Assembly: GCF_008329605.1 (NCBI RefSeq)
Contig: NZ_NPKO01000007.1
Location: 62,001 to 126,000, forward strand
DNA: 64,000 bases
Direction of reading: 5' to 3'
From: Mycolicibacterium sp. P9-64
GTDB lineage: Bacteria > Actinomycetota > Actinomycetes > Mycobacteriales > Mycobacteriaceae
Under the pieces are notes generated by a model. That model did no database searches. It saw only the letters and a program-made list of their open reading frames with translations, and was not told the origin of the DNA. The stretch's first letter is position 1. The number at the start of each line of letters is the position of its first letter. Shown one piece after another: positions 7,842 to 14,996 of this stretch. The translations under genes and the position numbers were made by a program.

Positions 7842-8723
7842 ATGATGTCAAGAATCCTGCTGCAGTCGACCATCGCAGCGCATCCCGACGACTGGGACGT
7901 GAGCCGTTTCTCGCTCCTCGCAACTGAACTCCGCGCCGCGGGGCACGAAGTCTTGACGCGCAACCGGAGCGACCAGGCTGGCGACGATCCGATGCTGACA
8001 CACCTCGACGATCTCGACATCGACCAACTCTGGCTCCTCGCCGTCGACGTCGGCGAGGGACTTACTGCCGCAGAGGCCGACGCCGTGACCCGGTTCCGCC
8101 GCGGCGGGGGCGGTGTCCTCACCGCGCGCGACCACCAACAGTTGGGGAGCTGCCTGCTGCGCCTTGGCTCACTGGGGCAGGTCAACCAATTCTACGACGA
8201 GTCAATCGATCCGGAATCCATGCTCGACGACCGCGGCACACCCGAAATCTCCTGGCCCAACTTCCATTCCGGATCCAACGGCGACTACCAACCCGTGCTG
8301 GCCGCCGAGCCCGCCCACGAACTACTGCGCACCACCCAGACGAGCAGCGGACACATCGAGTGGTTTCCGGCGCACCCCCACGAAGGGCTGGTGATACCCG
8401 AAGGTCCGCATGCCACCGTCGTCGCCCACGGGCGCAGTAGCGCCACGGACAGGCGCTTCAACCTCGCGGTGGCCTTGGACGGCGAGATGGCACCAGACGG
8501 CCGTCCGATGGGCCGCGCTGTTGCCGAATCGACCTTTCACCACTTCGCCGACTACAACTGGGACATCGACAGCGGCGCGCCCTCCTTCGTGTCCGAACCG
8601 CCCGGCACGGAAATCAGGACAGACCCAGCACGTCTCGCAGTGTTCAAGGACTACGTTCGAAATCTCGCGACGTGGCTGCAGCCGACGGCGTGGGACGGGC
8701 GTTGCCTGCTTGGTACCCCATAG
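7842..8723 (+). CDS. Hypothetical protein with a glutamine-amidotransferase/ThuA-like look
   Basis: A 293-residue protein preceded by a good ribosome site (GGGGAGAAG, about 5 bases before ATG 7842; ATG 7845 is an alternative). The start SRILLQSTIAAHPDDWDVSR, the strand IDQLWLLAVD and the block FRRGGGGVLTARDHQQLG resemble the alpha/beta core of class I glutamine-amidotransferase-like or ThuA-like proteins. In these a Gly-rich turn precedes a nucleophile-elbow position, but here no catalytic Cys is present at that turn. A His-rich stretch (FHHFADYNWD) and a C-terminal helix YVRNLATWLQ follow. No signal peptide is seen. The function is unknown and the fold is inferred. Confidence 0.7.
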   Translation: MMSRILLQSTIAAHPDDWDVSRFSLLATELRAAGHEVLTRNRSDQAGDDPMLTHLDDLDIDQLWLLAVDVGEGLTAAEADAVTRFRRGGGGVLTARDHQQLGSCLLRLGSLGQVNQFYDESIDPESMLDDRGTPEISWPNFHSGSNGDYQPVLAAEPAHELLRTTQTSSGHIEWFPAHPHEGLVIPEGPHATVVAHGRSSATDRRFNLAVALDGEMAPDGRPMGRAVAESTFHHFADYNWDIDSGAPSFVSEPPGTEIRTDPARLAVFKDYVRNLATWLQPTAWDGRCLLGTP

Positions 8724-8753
8724 CTGCGTTCGCGTCGTCGTGAGGACACACTC

Positions 8754-8775
8754 GGTGCAGAGCGCGTTCTGCACC
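8754..8775. terminator. Inverted-repeat terminator candidate
   Basis: GGTGCAGA (8754-8761) and TCTGCACC (8768-8775) form a perfect 8-bp stem with a 6-base loop, 30 bases after the stop of the hypothetical gene at 7842-8723. There is no T-tract, as is common for mycobacterial hairpin terminators. The remaining 220 bp before the next gene hold only a short open stretch ending near 8980 that could not be assigned. Confidence 0.4.
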
Positions 8776-8996
8776 TTCGAAGTGGTCGTCGTGTTCCGTC
8801 GACGGGGCACCTTCGTTCTGCGTACCCGTGCCCAGATGTGAGCGGTTCATGGAGGTACCCGGCGACATCATCAGGCATGTAATCGTGCTGTTCAGAACCA
8901 CGTCAGATCTCCTCCGGTTCGGGCGGCCCGCACGTGATCGGCAACGCGGTCAACACCGAAGACGACGACTGGAACCTCTAGGCCACACTGGATGTC

Positions 8997-10073
8997 GTGA
9001 CACACGTATTCGACGACACCCTTCGCCTGCACGACCCGCAGTACCGCGGCTTTGCCAGCGATAACTACGCCGGCATCCACCCAGAGGTGCTTGCCGCCAT
9101 CGCGGTGGCCAACGACGGGCATCAGGTCGCGTACGGCGAGGACGTCTACACCACCCGGTTGCAGCAGGTCATGGCCGAGCACTTCGGCCCGGACGCCGAG
9201 GCGTTCCCCGTCTTCAACGGCACGGGTGCCAACGTGATCGGTCTGCAGTCGATGCTGCCGCGCTGGGGTGCGGTGGTCTGCGCGCAGATGGCGCACATCA
9301 ACACCGACGAGAACGCCGCCCCGGAGCGGGTGGCGGGGCTCAAGCTGCTGTCGGTTCCGACGCCGGACGGCAAGCTCACCCCCGAACTCATCGACAGGGA
9401 GGCGTGGGGCTGGGGTGACGAGCACCGCGCGCAGCCGCTGACGGTGTCGATCACGCAGACGACCGAACTCGGTACCGCGTACACCGCGGCCGAGGTGCGC
9501 GCGATCGCCGACCACGTGCACGAGCGAGGAATGACGCTGCACATGGATGGTGCCAGGGTGTCGAACGCGGCGGCGTACCTGGGAAAGCCGTTGCGCGAGT
9601 TCACCACCGACGCCGGTGTCGACGTTCTGTCGTTCGGGGGAACGAAGAACGGCCTGATCTTCGGCGACGTCGTGTTGGTGCTCAACCCTGCGGCCAGCGA
9701 GGGCCTGACGTACCTGCGCAAGCTCAACATGGGGCTGGCCAGCAAGATGCGCTTCGTCTCGGCTCAGCTGATCGCTCTGCTGACCGACGACCTCTACCTG
9801 CGGTCCGCGGGCCATGCGAATGCGATGGCCGCTCGGCTTCGTGCGGCGGTGGAGGGATTGCCCGGCGTGAGGATCACGCAGCCGACGCAGTCCAACGCCG
9901 TCTTCGCGACCCTGCCTGCCGGTGTCGCCGACAGGCTGCGCGCGCGCTTCCGGTTCTACGACTGGGGCCCGGCGGTCAACCGGGAGGTGCGCTGGATGTG
10001 CGCCTTCGATACGACCGAGGCCGACGTCGACGCATTCGCGGCTGCGCTGCGCGAGGAGCTCGCGGCCGGCTAG
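8997..10073 (+). CDS. Threonine aldolase / beta-eliminating lyase family PLP enzyme
   Basis: A 358-residue fold-type I PLP enzyme of the low-specificity threonine aldolase family, which cleaves L-threonine or similar beta-hydroxy amino acids to glycine plus aldehyde. Visible motifs are SDNYAGIHPEV (21-31), YGEDVYTTRL, FNGTGANV (73-80), the cofactor Asp184 in HMDGARVSNAA, and the Schiff-base Lys217 in SFGGTKNG. The aldolase His-Asp context is partly replaced (QMAHINTDENAAPE at about 97-110), so a related beta-eliminating lyase activity is possible. The GTG at 8997 fits the family N-terminus. The 3' end overlaps the convergent methyltransferase by 4 bp. Confidence 0.88.
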   Translation: MTHVFDDTLRLHDPQYRGFASDNYAGIHPEVLAAIAVANDGHQVAYGEDVYTTRLQQVMAEHFGPDAEAFPVFNGTGANVIGLQSMLPRWGAVVCAQMAHINTDENAAPERVAGLKLLSVPTPDGKLTPELIDREAWGWGDEHRAQPLTVSITQTTELGTAYTAAEVRAIADHVHERGMTLHMDGARVSNAAAYLGKPLREFTTDAGVDVLSFGGTKNGLIFGDVVLVLNPAASEGLTYLRKLNMGLASKMRFVSAQLIALLTDDLYLRSAGHANAMAARLRAAVEGLPGVRITQPTQSNAVFATLPAGVADRLRARFRFYDWGPAVNREVRWMCAFDTTEADVDAFAAALREELAAG

Positions 10074-10921
10074 GTGGTGGCCACCAACAGCTCCTCGGTG
10101 GTGAACGGCCGAAGCCCATCCGTGCGATCGGCGAAGTAGCGCTGCGCGTAGTCGGCGGCGGACACGTGTCGGGCCGCTGCGAAGCCGGCGTCGCGTGCCA
10201 TCGCCAGGATCTCGTCGGGCGCGTAGTAGCTGATGAACGGCGTGCCGGAGGCGCGGGCGGCGGCATTCGTTGCCCGGTGCATCTCCCGCTCGCCTGGGTC
10301 GACGAGCTCCAAGGGCTTCATGAACGTCATTGCGAAGGTGGAGCCCGTTGCCAGGGTGGCGCTTTGGCGGAGCGTCGCCGCCGTTGTCTCTCTGGTGAGG
10401 TACATGGACACGCCGAGCGACGCCACGACGGCGGGCTGGTGGGCATCGAAACCGTTGGCCAGCAACCCGTCCCACCACGAGGTGGTCTCGAAGTCGACCG
10501 GCACCAGCCGCAGCGAATCCGGAACGCCGAAGCCGAGTTCGATGAGGCGCTGGCGCTTCCATGCCTGCGGTCCAGGCTGGTCGACTTCGAATACCGTGAT
10601 CTTGGACGCGATTTCAGGCCTGCGCTGAGCGAAGGTATCCAGCCCTGCGCCGAGCAGAACGTACTGCCCGACGCCGAGGCCGGCTTGTTCGGTGACCAGA
10701 TCCTCGATGGCTCGGGCCCGCGCGACGATCGAGGCACGGACGCCCGGCGCCGCATATTCGTTCATGTCGGGACGCTGGCGCCAATCGGCGTCGACCCCGG
10801 CGATCTGCAGGCCGATCCGGTCTTCGAGGACGTGCGGGGATGCGTCGACCTCCAGGTGCAGCGCCCGCCACAGGGCGGTGCGGATAGCAGTGCTGTCCGG
10901 TGTTGCGATGTCCTGGTTCAT
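10070..10921 (-). CDS. TIGR00027-family SAM-dependent methyltransferase
   Basis: A 283-residue member of the mycobacteria-expanded TIGR00027 (leucine carboxyl methyltransferase-like) family. It has the helix TALWRALHLEVD, the cofactor motif VLLGAGLDTFAQR, acidic strand end ITVFEVDQPG, and the block VPVDFETTSWWDGLLANGFD followed by SLGVSMYLTRE. The ATG at 10919-10921 overlaps the VOC-gene stop (ATGA), which supports this start over a GTG 66 bases upstream. It is the last gene of a unit with the ribbon-helix-helix and VOC genes. The natural substrate of this family is generally unknown. Confidence 0.92.
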   Translation of the reverse strand: MNQDIATPDSTAIRTALWRALHLEVDASPHVLEDRIGLQIAGVDADWRQRPDMNEYAAPGVRASIVARARAIEDLVTEQAGLGVGQYVLLGAGLDTFAQRRPEIASKITVFEVDQPGPQAWKRQRLIELGFGVPDSLRLVPVDFETTSWWDGLLANGFDAHQPAVVASLGVSMYLTRETTAATLRQSATLATGSTFAMTFMKPLELVDPGEREMHRATNAAARASGTPFISYYAPDEILAMARDAGFAAARHVSAADYAQRYFADRTDGLRPFTTEELLVATT

Positions 10922-11253
10922 AGCGGTGCCTGCAGCTGCCAGTCGCGACCGTCGGGGTCGCGCACCGTCATCAGCTGGGTGCCCCAATGGGTTTCCTGCC
11001 AGGGGTCGACGACCTCGACGGAGTCGTCGAGGTCGAGGGTGTCGGCGTCGGGTACCGCAAGCACGATGTGGCGCCGGGTGGGGGCGGACTCGGGGACCTC
11101 GGAGATGAACAGCAACGGGCCGTCGCCGTTGCGGAGTTGGCCCGAGTTGTGGTCGGTCTCGAATTCGACTGTGTAGCCCAGCTTCTGGAAGAACTTGGCG
11201 GCCTTGCCCCAGTTGTGCGTCTCCAGGAATACGGCCTCGATACCAGCGGTCAT
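10918..11253 (-). CDS. VOC-superfamily (glyoxalase/bleomycin-resistance-like) protein
   Basis: A 111-residue single-domain VOC protein with two beta-alpha-beta-beta-beta modules: MTAGIEAVFLETHNWGKAAK, then FFQKLGYTVEFET, and later HIVLAVPDADTL and LMTVRDPDGRDWQLQAPL. The DPDGRxW ending is the family hallmark. AAGGAG sits inside the end of the upstream ribbon-helix-helix gene, whose stop is only one base away, so translation is probably coupled. It overlaps the downstream methyltransferase start by 4 bp. VOC proteins bind metals or sequester small electrophiles; no specific substrate is indicated. Confidence 0.9.
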   Translation of the reverse strand: MTAGIEAVFLETHNWGKAAKFFQKLGYTVEFETDHNSGQLRNGDGPLLFISEVPESAPTRRHIVLAVPDADTLDLDDSVEVVDPWQETHWGTQLMTVRDPDGRDWQLQAPL

Positions 11254-11254
11254 G

Positions 11255-11419
11255 TCATGTCTCCTTGTCCGTTGATCCGCGAGTGTCCAGGTATGCCCGC
11301 AGCGCCTCGGTGACGAGCGCGGACAGCGACATCTCGGTTTCGATGGCGTGATGCTTGACCTGTCGGATCAATCCGATCGGCAGGTAGACGTTGAATTGCT
11401 TGACGTCTTCGTCACTCAC
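11255..11419 (-). CDS. Small ribbon-helix-helix (CopG/MetJ-type) DNA-binding protein
   Basis: A 54-codon gene starting at GTG 11417-11419 (translated from MSDEDVKQFNVYLPIGLIRQ). It contains the ribbon strand KQFNVYLP, helix A GLIRQVKHHAIETE and helix B MSLSALVTEALRAYLDTR, the pattern of CopG/Arc/MetJ-like ribbon-helix-helix repressors. There is no classical Shine-Dalgarno. The start lies at the edge of a remarkable 8-bp-periodic CTAG array, which is the kind of tandem operator such proteins bind, so autoregulation is likely. The gene leads a three-gene unit with the VOC protein (one base after its stop) and the TIGR00027 methyltransferase. Size and motifs are directly visible; the operator role is inferred. 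Confidence 0.85.
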   Translation of the reverse strand: MSDEDVKQFNVYLPIGLIRQVKHHAIETEMSLSALVTEALRAYLDTRGSTDKET

Positions 11420-11458
11420 CTAGTCAAGCTAGCATGCTAGCAAGCTAGAGCGCTAGCA
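11420..11458. promoter_or_regulatory. Tandem CTAG octamer array, probable RHH operator
   Basis: CTAG occurs at 11420, 11429, 11437, 11445 and 11453; the last four are spaced exactly 8 bp. The 32 bases at 11427-11458 divide into four octamers: AGCTAGCA, TGCTAGCA, AGCTAGAG, CGCTAGCA (consensus nGCTAGCA). CTAG is rare in GC-rich bacterial DNA, so five in 37 bases is conspicuous. The array ends directly at the start of the ribbon-helix-helix gene. The layout resembles MetJ met-box tandem 8-bp operators, where each dimer occupies one box and neighbours cooperate. Confidence 0.7.
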
Positions 11459-11471
11459 TGTGATGAGCGCA

Positions 11472-11512
11472 GAGAAACCCCGACGGCCACGTCAACGCCG
11501 TCGGGGTTTCTC
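11472..11512 (-). terminator. Strong hairpin terminator of the APC permease gene
   Basis: GAGAAACCCCGACGG (11472-11486) and CCGTCGGGGTTTCTC (11498-11512) are perfect inverted repeats of 15 bp, extendable by one C-G pair, with a loop of about 10 bases. The hairpin lies 19 bases past the permease stop on the minus strand. No uridine tract follows, so it is an I-shaped terminator. It separates the permease from the CTAG array and the ribbon-helix-helix unit. Confidence 0.75.
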
Positions 11513-11530
11513 GCTGGGGGCTGCCGAGGT

Positions 11531-13144
11531 TCAGGCCGGAGGAGCGGGCTCCTCGGTGCGCTCGTGGGCATCCTCCATCACGGTCCGCCCGATCTCCGCG
11601 TAGATCGTGGGTTTGGCGGAGCGCAGCCACACCGCGTAGACCACGCCGATCAGGAACACCGCGAGGAGCATGTACGGCGCAACCTTGAATACATCCGACT
11701 TGGCCGCAAGGCCCGCGGCGAACTCGCGGTTGTCCCATAGCAGCCACACCACGTACAGCATCGCCAGGCCACCGATGAGCGGGCAGATCAGCGTGGTGAT
11801 CACGTTGCCGCGGTGGGTCTTTCGCACCCAGAAGTACCAGATGACGGCCGCGGAGCAGATGGCTTGCACCAGTAGGATCGCCGCCGTGCCGATCAGGGCG
11901 AGCAGGCCATAGATGTTGGTGTAGGGCACCAGCGCGGGGGTGTCGACGGGATTGCCGTTGGCGTCGGGCACCTGCACCGCGGTGAAGAATGCGAACAGCA
12001 GCACGATCACCAACGTGATGACGGCCTGCACAGCCGAGGCGATGTACGGCGAGCCGTGCTTGGGGTGGGCCGCGCCGATCGTGGATTGCACCTTGGCAGA
12101 GGGGATTTCGCGACCGAGCGCGAACAGGTACCGCGACGCGGCGTTGTGGAACGCGAGTGCGCAGGCGAACGACCCGATGACCAACAACGTCTTGTAGACG
12201 TCGAGCAGGACGCCGCCCAGCTTCGCGTCGACCAAGCCGAAGAACAGATCGAGCGGTGACGCGCTGATCGACGTCTCGACCGACGTCTTGGCGCCGTTGC
12301 CGGCCAGCACCATCGCCGAGATGAACGTGTAGAACAGGCCAAGCCCGATCACCGCGATGAGCGTGGCCCTCGGGATGATCTTCTTCGGGTTGCGCGACTC
12401 CTCGCCGTAGACCGCGGTGGTCTCGAAGCCCACCCACGACCAGAACGCGAAGAACAGGCCGATCGCCATGGAACCCGTTGCGGCTGCGGTCCCGAAGGCC
12501 CCTGCGGGCAGACTTTGGAAGGCGTTGTCGAGCAGCACGGTCTTGTCGAGCATGAAGCCGTCGGGCCCGCCGCCGGAGAAGATGACCGTAAACGCCAGCG
12601 CGAGCAGGATCAGCACCTCGGCGGTCAGCGTGACGCCGAGGATGGCCGCGGTGACGCTGATGTGGAAGTGGCACAGCACGCCGATCGCCACGATGGCGCC
12701 GATCGCGAAGACCAGCCACGGCACGTCGACGCCGACGATGGTGTTGACCGCGTCGTTGGCGAAGTACGCGCATCCGCCGATCAGCGAACCTTCGAAGACG
12801 ACGTAGGCGAAGGTGGCCAACATACCGCTGGCCATGCCCCAGATCTGGCCGAGGCCGTGCGAGATGAAGCCGTAGAACGCACCGGTCGTCGTGATGTGTC
12901 GCGCCATCGCGACGTATCCGAGTGCGAACAACGTCAAGATGATCGTCGCGAACAGGAAGCCGGCGGGCGCGCCGAGGCCGTTGCCGAAGCCGACCGCGAT
13001 CGGCACGTTTCCGGTCATGGCCGTGATCGGCGCGGCGTTGGCGACGGCCATGAAGATGACCGCGACGATGCCGATGGCACCCTTCTTGAGGCCTGTCGTC
13101 GGCGCCGTCGACTTGTCGTCGGTGGTTGCGGATTCGGTGGTCAC
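11531..13144 (-). CDS. APC-superfamily amino acid/polyamine permease
   Basis: A 537-residue integral membrane transporter. The first helix carries the APC motif GAIGIVAVIFMAVANAAPIT. Roughly twelve hydrophobic segments follow, including GLFFAFWSWVGFETTAVYGEE, the family-typical GFE segment of TM6. The C-terminus is cytosolic and acidic (MEDAHERTEEPAP). The GTG at 13142-13144 is chosen because AGGAGG lies 5 bases upstream and the residues before it are not membrane-protein-like. It imports an amino acid or amine by proton symport or exchange; the substrate is not evident. Divergent from the DUF3349 gene, with 247 bp between them for promoters. Confidence 0.92.
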   Translation of the reverse strand: MTTESATTDDKSTAPTTGLKKGAIGIVAVIFMAVANAAPITAMTGNVPIAVGFGNGLGAPAGFLFATIILTLFALGYVAMARHITTTGAFYGFISHGLGQIWGMASGMLATFAYVVFEGSLIGGCAYFANDAVNTIVGVDVPWLVFAIGAIVAIGVLCHFHISVTAAILGVTLTAEVLILLALAFTVIFSGGGPDGFMLDKTVLLDNAFQSLPAGAFGTAAATGSMAIGLFFAFWSWVGFETTAVYGEESRNPKKIIPRATLIAVIGLGLFYTFISAMVLAGNGAKTSVETSISASPLDLFFGLVDAKLGGVLLDVYKTLLVIGSFACALAFHNAASRYLFALGREIPSAKVQSTIGAAHPKHGSPYIASAVQAVITLVIVLLFAFFTAVQVPDANGNPVDTPALVPYTNIYGLLALIGTAAILLVQAICSAAVIWYFWVRKTHRGNVITTLICPLIGGLAMLYVVWLLWDNREFAAGLAAKSDVFKVAPYMLLAVFLIGVVYAVWLRSAKPTIYAEIGRTVMEDAHERTEEPAPPA

Positions 13145-13391
13145 GCAGGCCTCCTGGGTCGGATCCGATTGCGATTTCGGCCCGCCACGCTGCAAGTCCG
13201 CTGTTGAGCGTCGCATCCGTACGGTCACCCGACAACTCGAGGAGCGTTATTTCCTGCCGACCGGCAGGAAGTCTTCTGGCCGTCACAGGTGCCGAACCGC
13301 GGGAAAACTTGTCTGAACTGCGCGTGAATGACCAGAGAACTGTGCGGCGCGGCAGTGGCGGTGACGTGGAGCAAACGACAGACTTGGCGGC

Positions 13392-13727
13392 GTGACCAAC
13401 ACCTCGCTCGTGGGTTCCATCCTGAATTGGCTCCGGGCCGGCTATCCCGAGGGCGTTCCCGGCCCTGACCGCGTTCCGCTGCTGGCGTTGCTACGCGCAA
13501 CACCGTTGACCGAAGACCAAATCAAAGAGGTCGTTCGCAACATCACCGCCGAGGGTTCCGCGGCGCTGGCCGACGGTTCGATCGACGTCGACGAGATCGA
13601 GGCGTTCATCGCCGAGGTCACCCACCACGATGCGGGCAGCGAGAACGTCAACCGCGTTGCGGCAAAGCTCGCCGCTGCCGGTTGGCCGTTGGCCGGGGTC
13701 GAGAACACCTCCGCCGCATCCAGCTAG
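13392..13727 (+). CDS. DUF3349-family protein (Rv3046c-like)
   Basis: A 111-residue protein of the mycobacterial DUF3349 family, which forms a small helical bundle. It contains LNWLRAGYPEGVPGPDRVPL, then LLRATPLTEDQIKEVVRNI, and the C-terminal FIAEVTHHDAGSENVNRVAA. The two adjacent His residues and the xNVNRVAxKLAAAGWPL ending are typical. No biochemical role is established for this family. The GTG start at 13392 gives the expected N-terminus. Its position next to adhC-fecB-ctaD matches the Rv3046c locus of M. tuberculosis. Confidence 0.9.
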   Translation: MTNTSLVGSILNWLRAGYPEGVPGPDRVPLLALLRATPLTEDQIKEVVRNITAEGSAALADGSIDVDEIEAFIAEVTHHDAGSENVNRVAAKLAAAGWPLAGVENTSAASS

Positions 13728-13740
13728 GCCCGACCTGGTA

Positions 13741-13771
13741 GACGAGGCGCCCGGCGATCGGGCGCCTCGTC
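13741..13771. terminator. Bidirectional hairpin terminator
   Basis: GACGAGGCGCCCG (13741-13753) and CGGGCGCCTCGTC (13759-13771) form a perfect 13-bp stem with a 5-base loop. It lies 13 bases after the DUF3349 stop and touches the stop of the convergent SRPBCC gene, so it can serve both transcripts. Confidence 0.75.
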
Positions 13772-14231
13772 ACTGTGTGCGCTCGACCGCAGCCTTGAGC
13801 TTGGCGAGTGTCGTATGCATGCCGTCGAGCATCTCGTCGTCGAAGCTGTCCTCGCCGCCGAGGACGTGATCGACGATGGTCGCGGAGACCCACGTCGTAC
13901 CGTCCTCGGGGACCAACCGGCGTTCGGTGATCTTCGATCCCGTTGCGGTCGGGGTGATTTCGAAGTCCCAGACGCTGTTGTTGGTCAGCGTCTGAAACGC
14001 GATGGCATGGTTCGGCTCGAAGCGAACGACCTTCGATGCCGTCGGCCAGTACTTCCTGCCCTGCCTGTTCACGTTCACGGTGATGGTCCCGGTGCGCAGC
14101 GCGCTCAACGGCCACATCCCTCGACATTGCGGGCTCCACTCCGGCATCCGCTTGAGGTCCGACAAGACCGTCCACGCCTGGTCGGGTGCGGCATCGACGT
14201 CGATCGACGTTTCCAGATTCTTCTTCGTCAC
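13770..14231 (-). CDS. SRPBCC (START-like/polyketide-cyclase) family protein
   Basis: A 153-residue helix-grip protein: LETSIDVDAAPDQAWTVLSD at the N-terminus, LKRMPEWSPQCRGM, a central beta-sheet (RFEPNHAIAFQTLTNN, SVWDFEITPT) and a long C-terminal helix (MHTTLAKLKAAVERTQ). This fold encloses a hydrophobic ligand pocket. The GTG at 14229-14231 is chosen because AGGGAGA is 6-8 bases upstream; an alternative start 33 bases upstream exists. It is divergent from a TetR gene with two palindromic operators between them, so it is probably the main target of that repressor. Confidence 0.88.
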   Translation of the reverse strand: MTKKNLETSIDVDAAPDQAWTVLSDLKRMPEWSPQCRGMWPLSALRTGTITVNVNRQGRKYWPTASKVVRFEPNHAIAFQTLTNNSVWDFEITPTATGSKITERRLVPEDGTTWVSATIVDHVLGGEDSFDDEMLDGMHTTLAKLKAAVERTQ

Positions 14232-14271
14232 TGCGGTCTCCCTGTGGGCTGAGTAAGCTCTCACGCCAACC

Positions 14272-14314
14272 TACATACGGTATGTACGTAAGTAACATAC
14301 ATCCAGTATGTATG
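14272..14314. promoter_or_regulatory. Two palindromic TetR operator candidates
   Basis: TACATACGGTATGTA (14272-14286) is a 15-bp palindrome with a single central base. CATACATCCAGTATGTATG (14296-14314) is CATACAT and its inverse around 5 bases. Both use the half-site CATAC/GTATG and lie in the 90-bp gap between the divergent SRPBCC and TetR genes, the second ending 7 bases before the TetR start. This is the usual arrangement for autorepression and repression of the neighbour. Confidence 0.7.
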
Positions 14315-14321
14315 AAAGGCA

Positions 14322-14930
14322 ATGATGGGCGAAGGCCGCCGTACTCAGGCCGGACGTTCCGCGGAGACCAGCGACGCGTTGATCGCCGCGGCGCGGCCGA
14401 TGTTCGCGTCACCGGGCTACTCGGAGGTATCGCTGGAGAACATCGTGAAGGCGGCCGGCGTGACGAGGGGTGCGCTGTACCACCACTTCGCGGACAAGAG
14501 AGAGCTGTTCGCCGCGGTGTTCGAGCAGGTCGAGGGGGAGGTGGCCCTCCGCATGGCCGAACACGTCGCCTCAACGGGGCATACGGATCCAGTGGAGTTG
14601 ATGCGGGCGGGCGCGGCGTTCTGGCTCGATGCCTGCGCCGAGCCAGAGATATCGCGAATCGTGTTGGTGGATGCGCCCGCGATACTCGGCTGGACGCGAT
14701 GGAGCGAGATCGGCAACCGGTACAACATCGGATTGGTCCGGACTCTGCTCACCGACGCGATCGAATCCGGCCGCATTGCGCCCCAGCCCGTCGAGGCCAG
14801 CGCGCACGTATTGCTCGGCGCGATGCGGGAGGCGTGCCTGTACCTCGTCCGCGCAGAGGATCGCGACCAGGCGCGTCAAGACGCCGGTTCGGTCATCGAC
14901 GGGATGATCCGGGGACTGACCGTCGGATGA
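14322..14930 (+). CDS. TetR-family transcriptional regulator
   Basis: A 202-residue TetR repressor. The DNA-binding domain is SDALIAAARPMFASPGYSEV, then SLENIVKAAGVTRGALYHHFADKRELF (residues about 18-65). The C-terminal helices carry a family-typical segment around EISRIVLVDAPAILGWTRW, as in the subgroup whose ligand domain contains DxPxVLGW. ATG 14322 and ATG 14325 are both possible starts. It is divergent from the SRPBCC gene, with palindromic operators between them. The ligand is unknown. Confidence 0.92.
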   Translation: MMGEGRRTQAGRSAETSDALIAAARPMFASPGYSEVSLENIVKAAGVTRGALYHHFADKRELFAAVFEQVEGEVALRMAEHVASTGHTDPVELMRAGAAFWLDACAEPEISRIVLVDAPAILGWTRWSEIGNRYNIGLVRTLLTDAIESGRIAPQPVEASAHVLLGAMREACLYLVRAEDRDQARQDAGSVIDGMIRGLTVG

Positions 14931-14937
14931 CGCCCCG

Positions 14938-14989
14938 AAACTGCTGCCAGATCGCGAACTCAGCGAAATCCGCGATCTGACAGCAGTTT
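14938..14989. terminator. Long inverted repeat, bidirectional terminator
   Basis: AAACTGCTGCCAGATCGCG (14938-14956) pairs with CGCGATCTGACAGCAGTTT (14971-14989), 18 of 19 positions, around a 14-base loop. It begins 7 bases after the TetR stop and ends 7 bases before the end of the convergent adhC gene, so it can terminate both. Because of its length it could also be a dispersed repeat of this genome. Confidence 0.7.
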
Positions 14990-14996
14990 GGCGTGT

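Noticed and set aside
8908..8980. C-terminal gene remnant reading QISSGSGGPHVIGNAVNTED before the threonine aldolase gene
   Set aside because: Protein-like but only about 25 residues, without start or recognisable family; recorded here rather than annotated.
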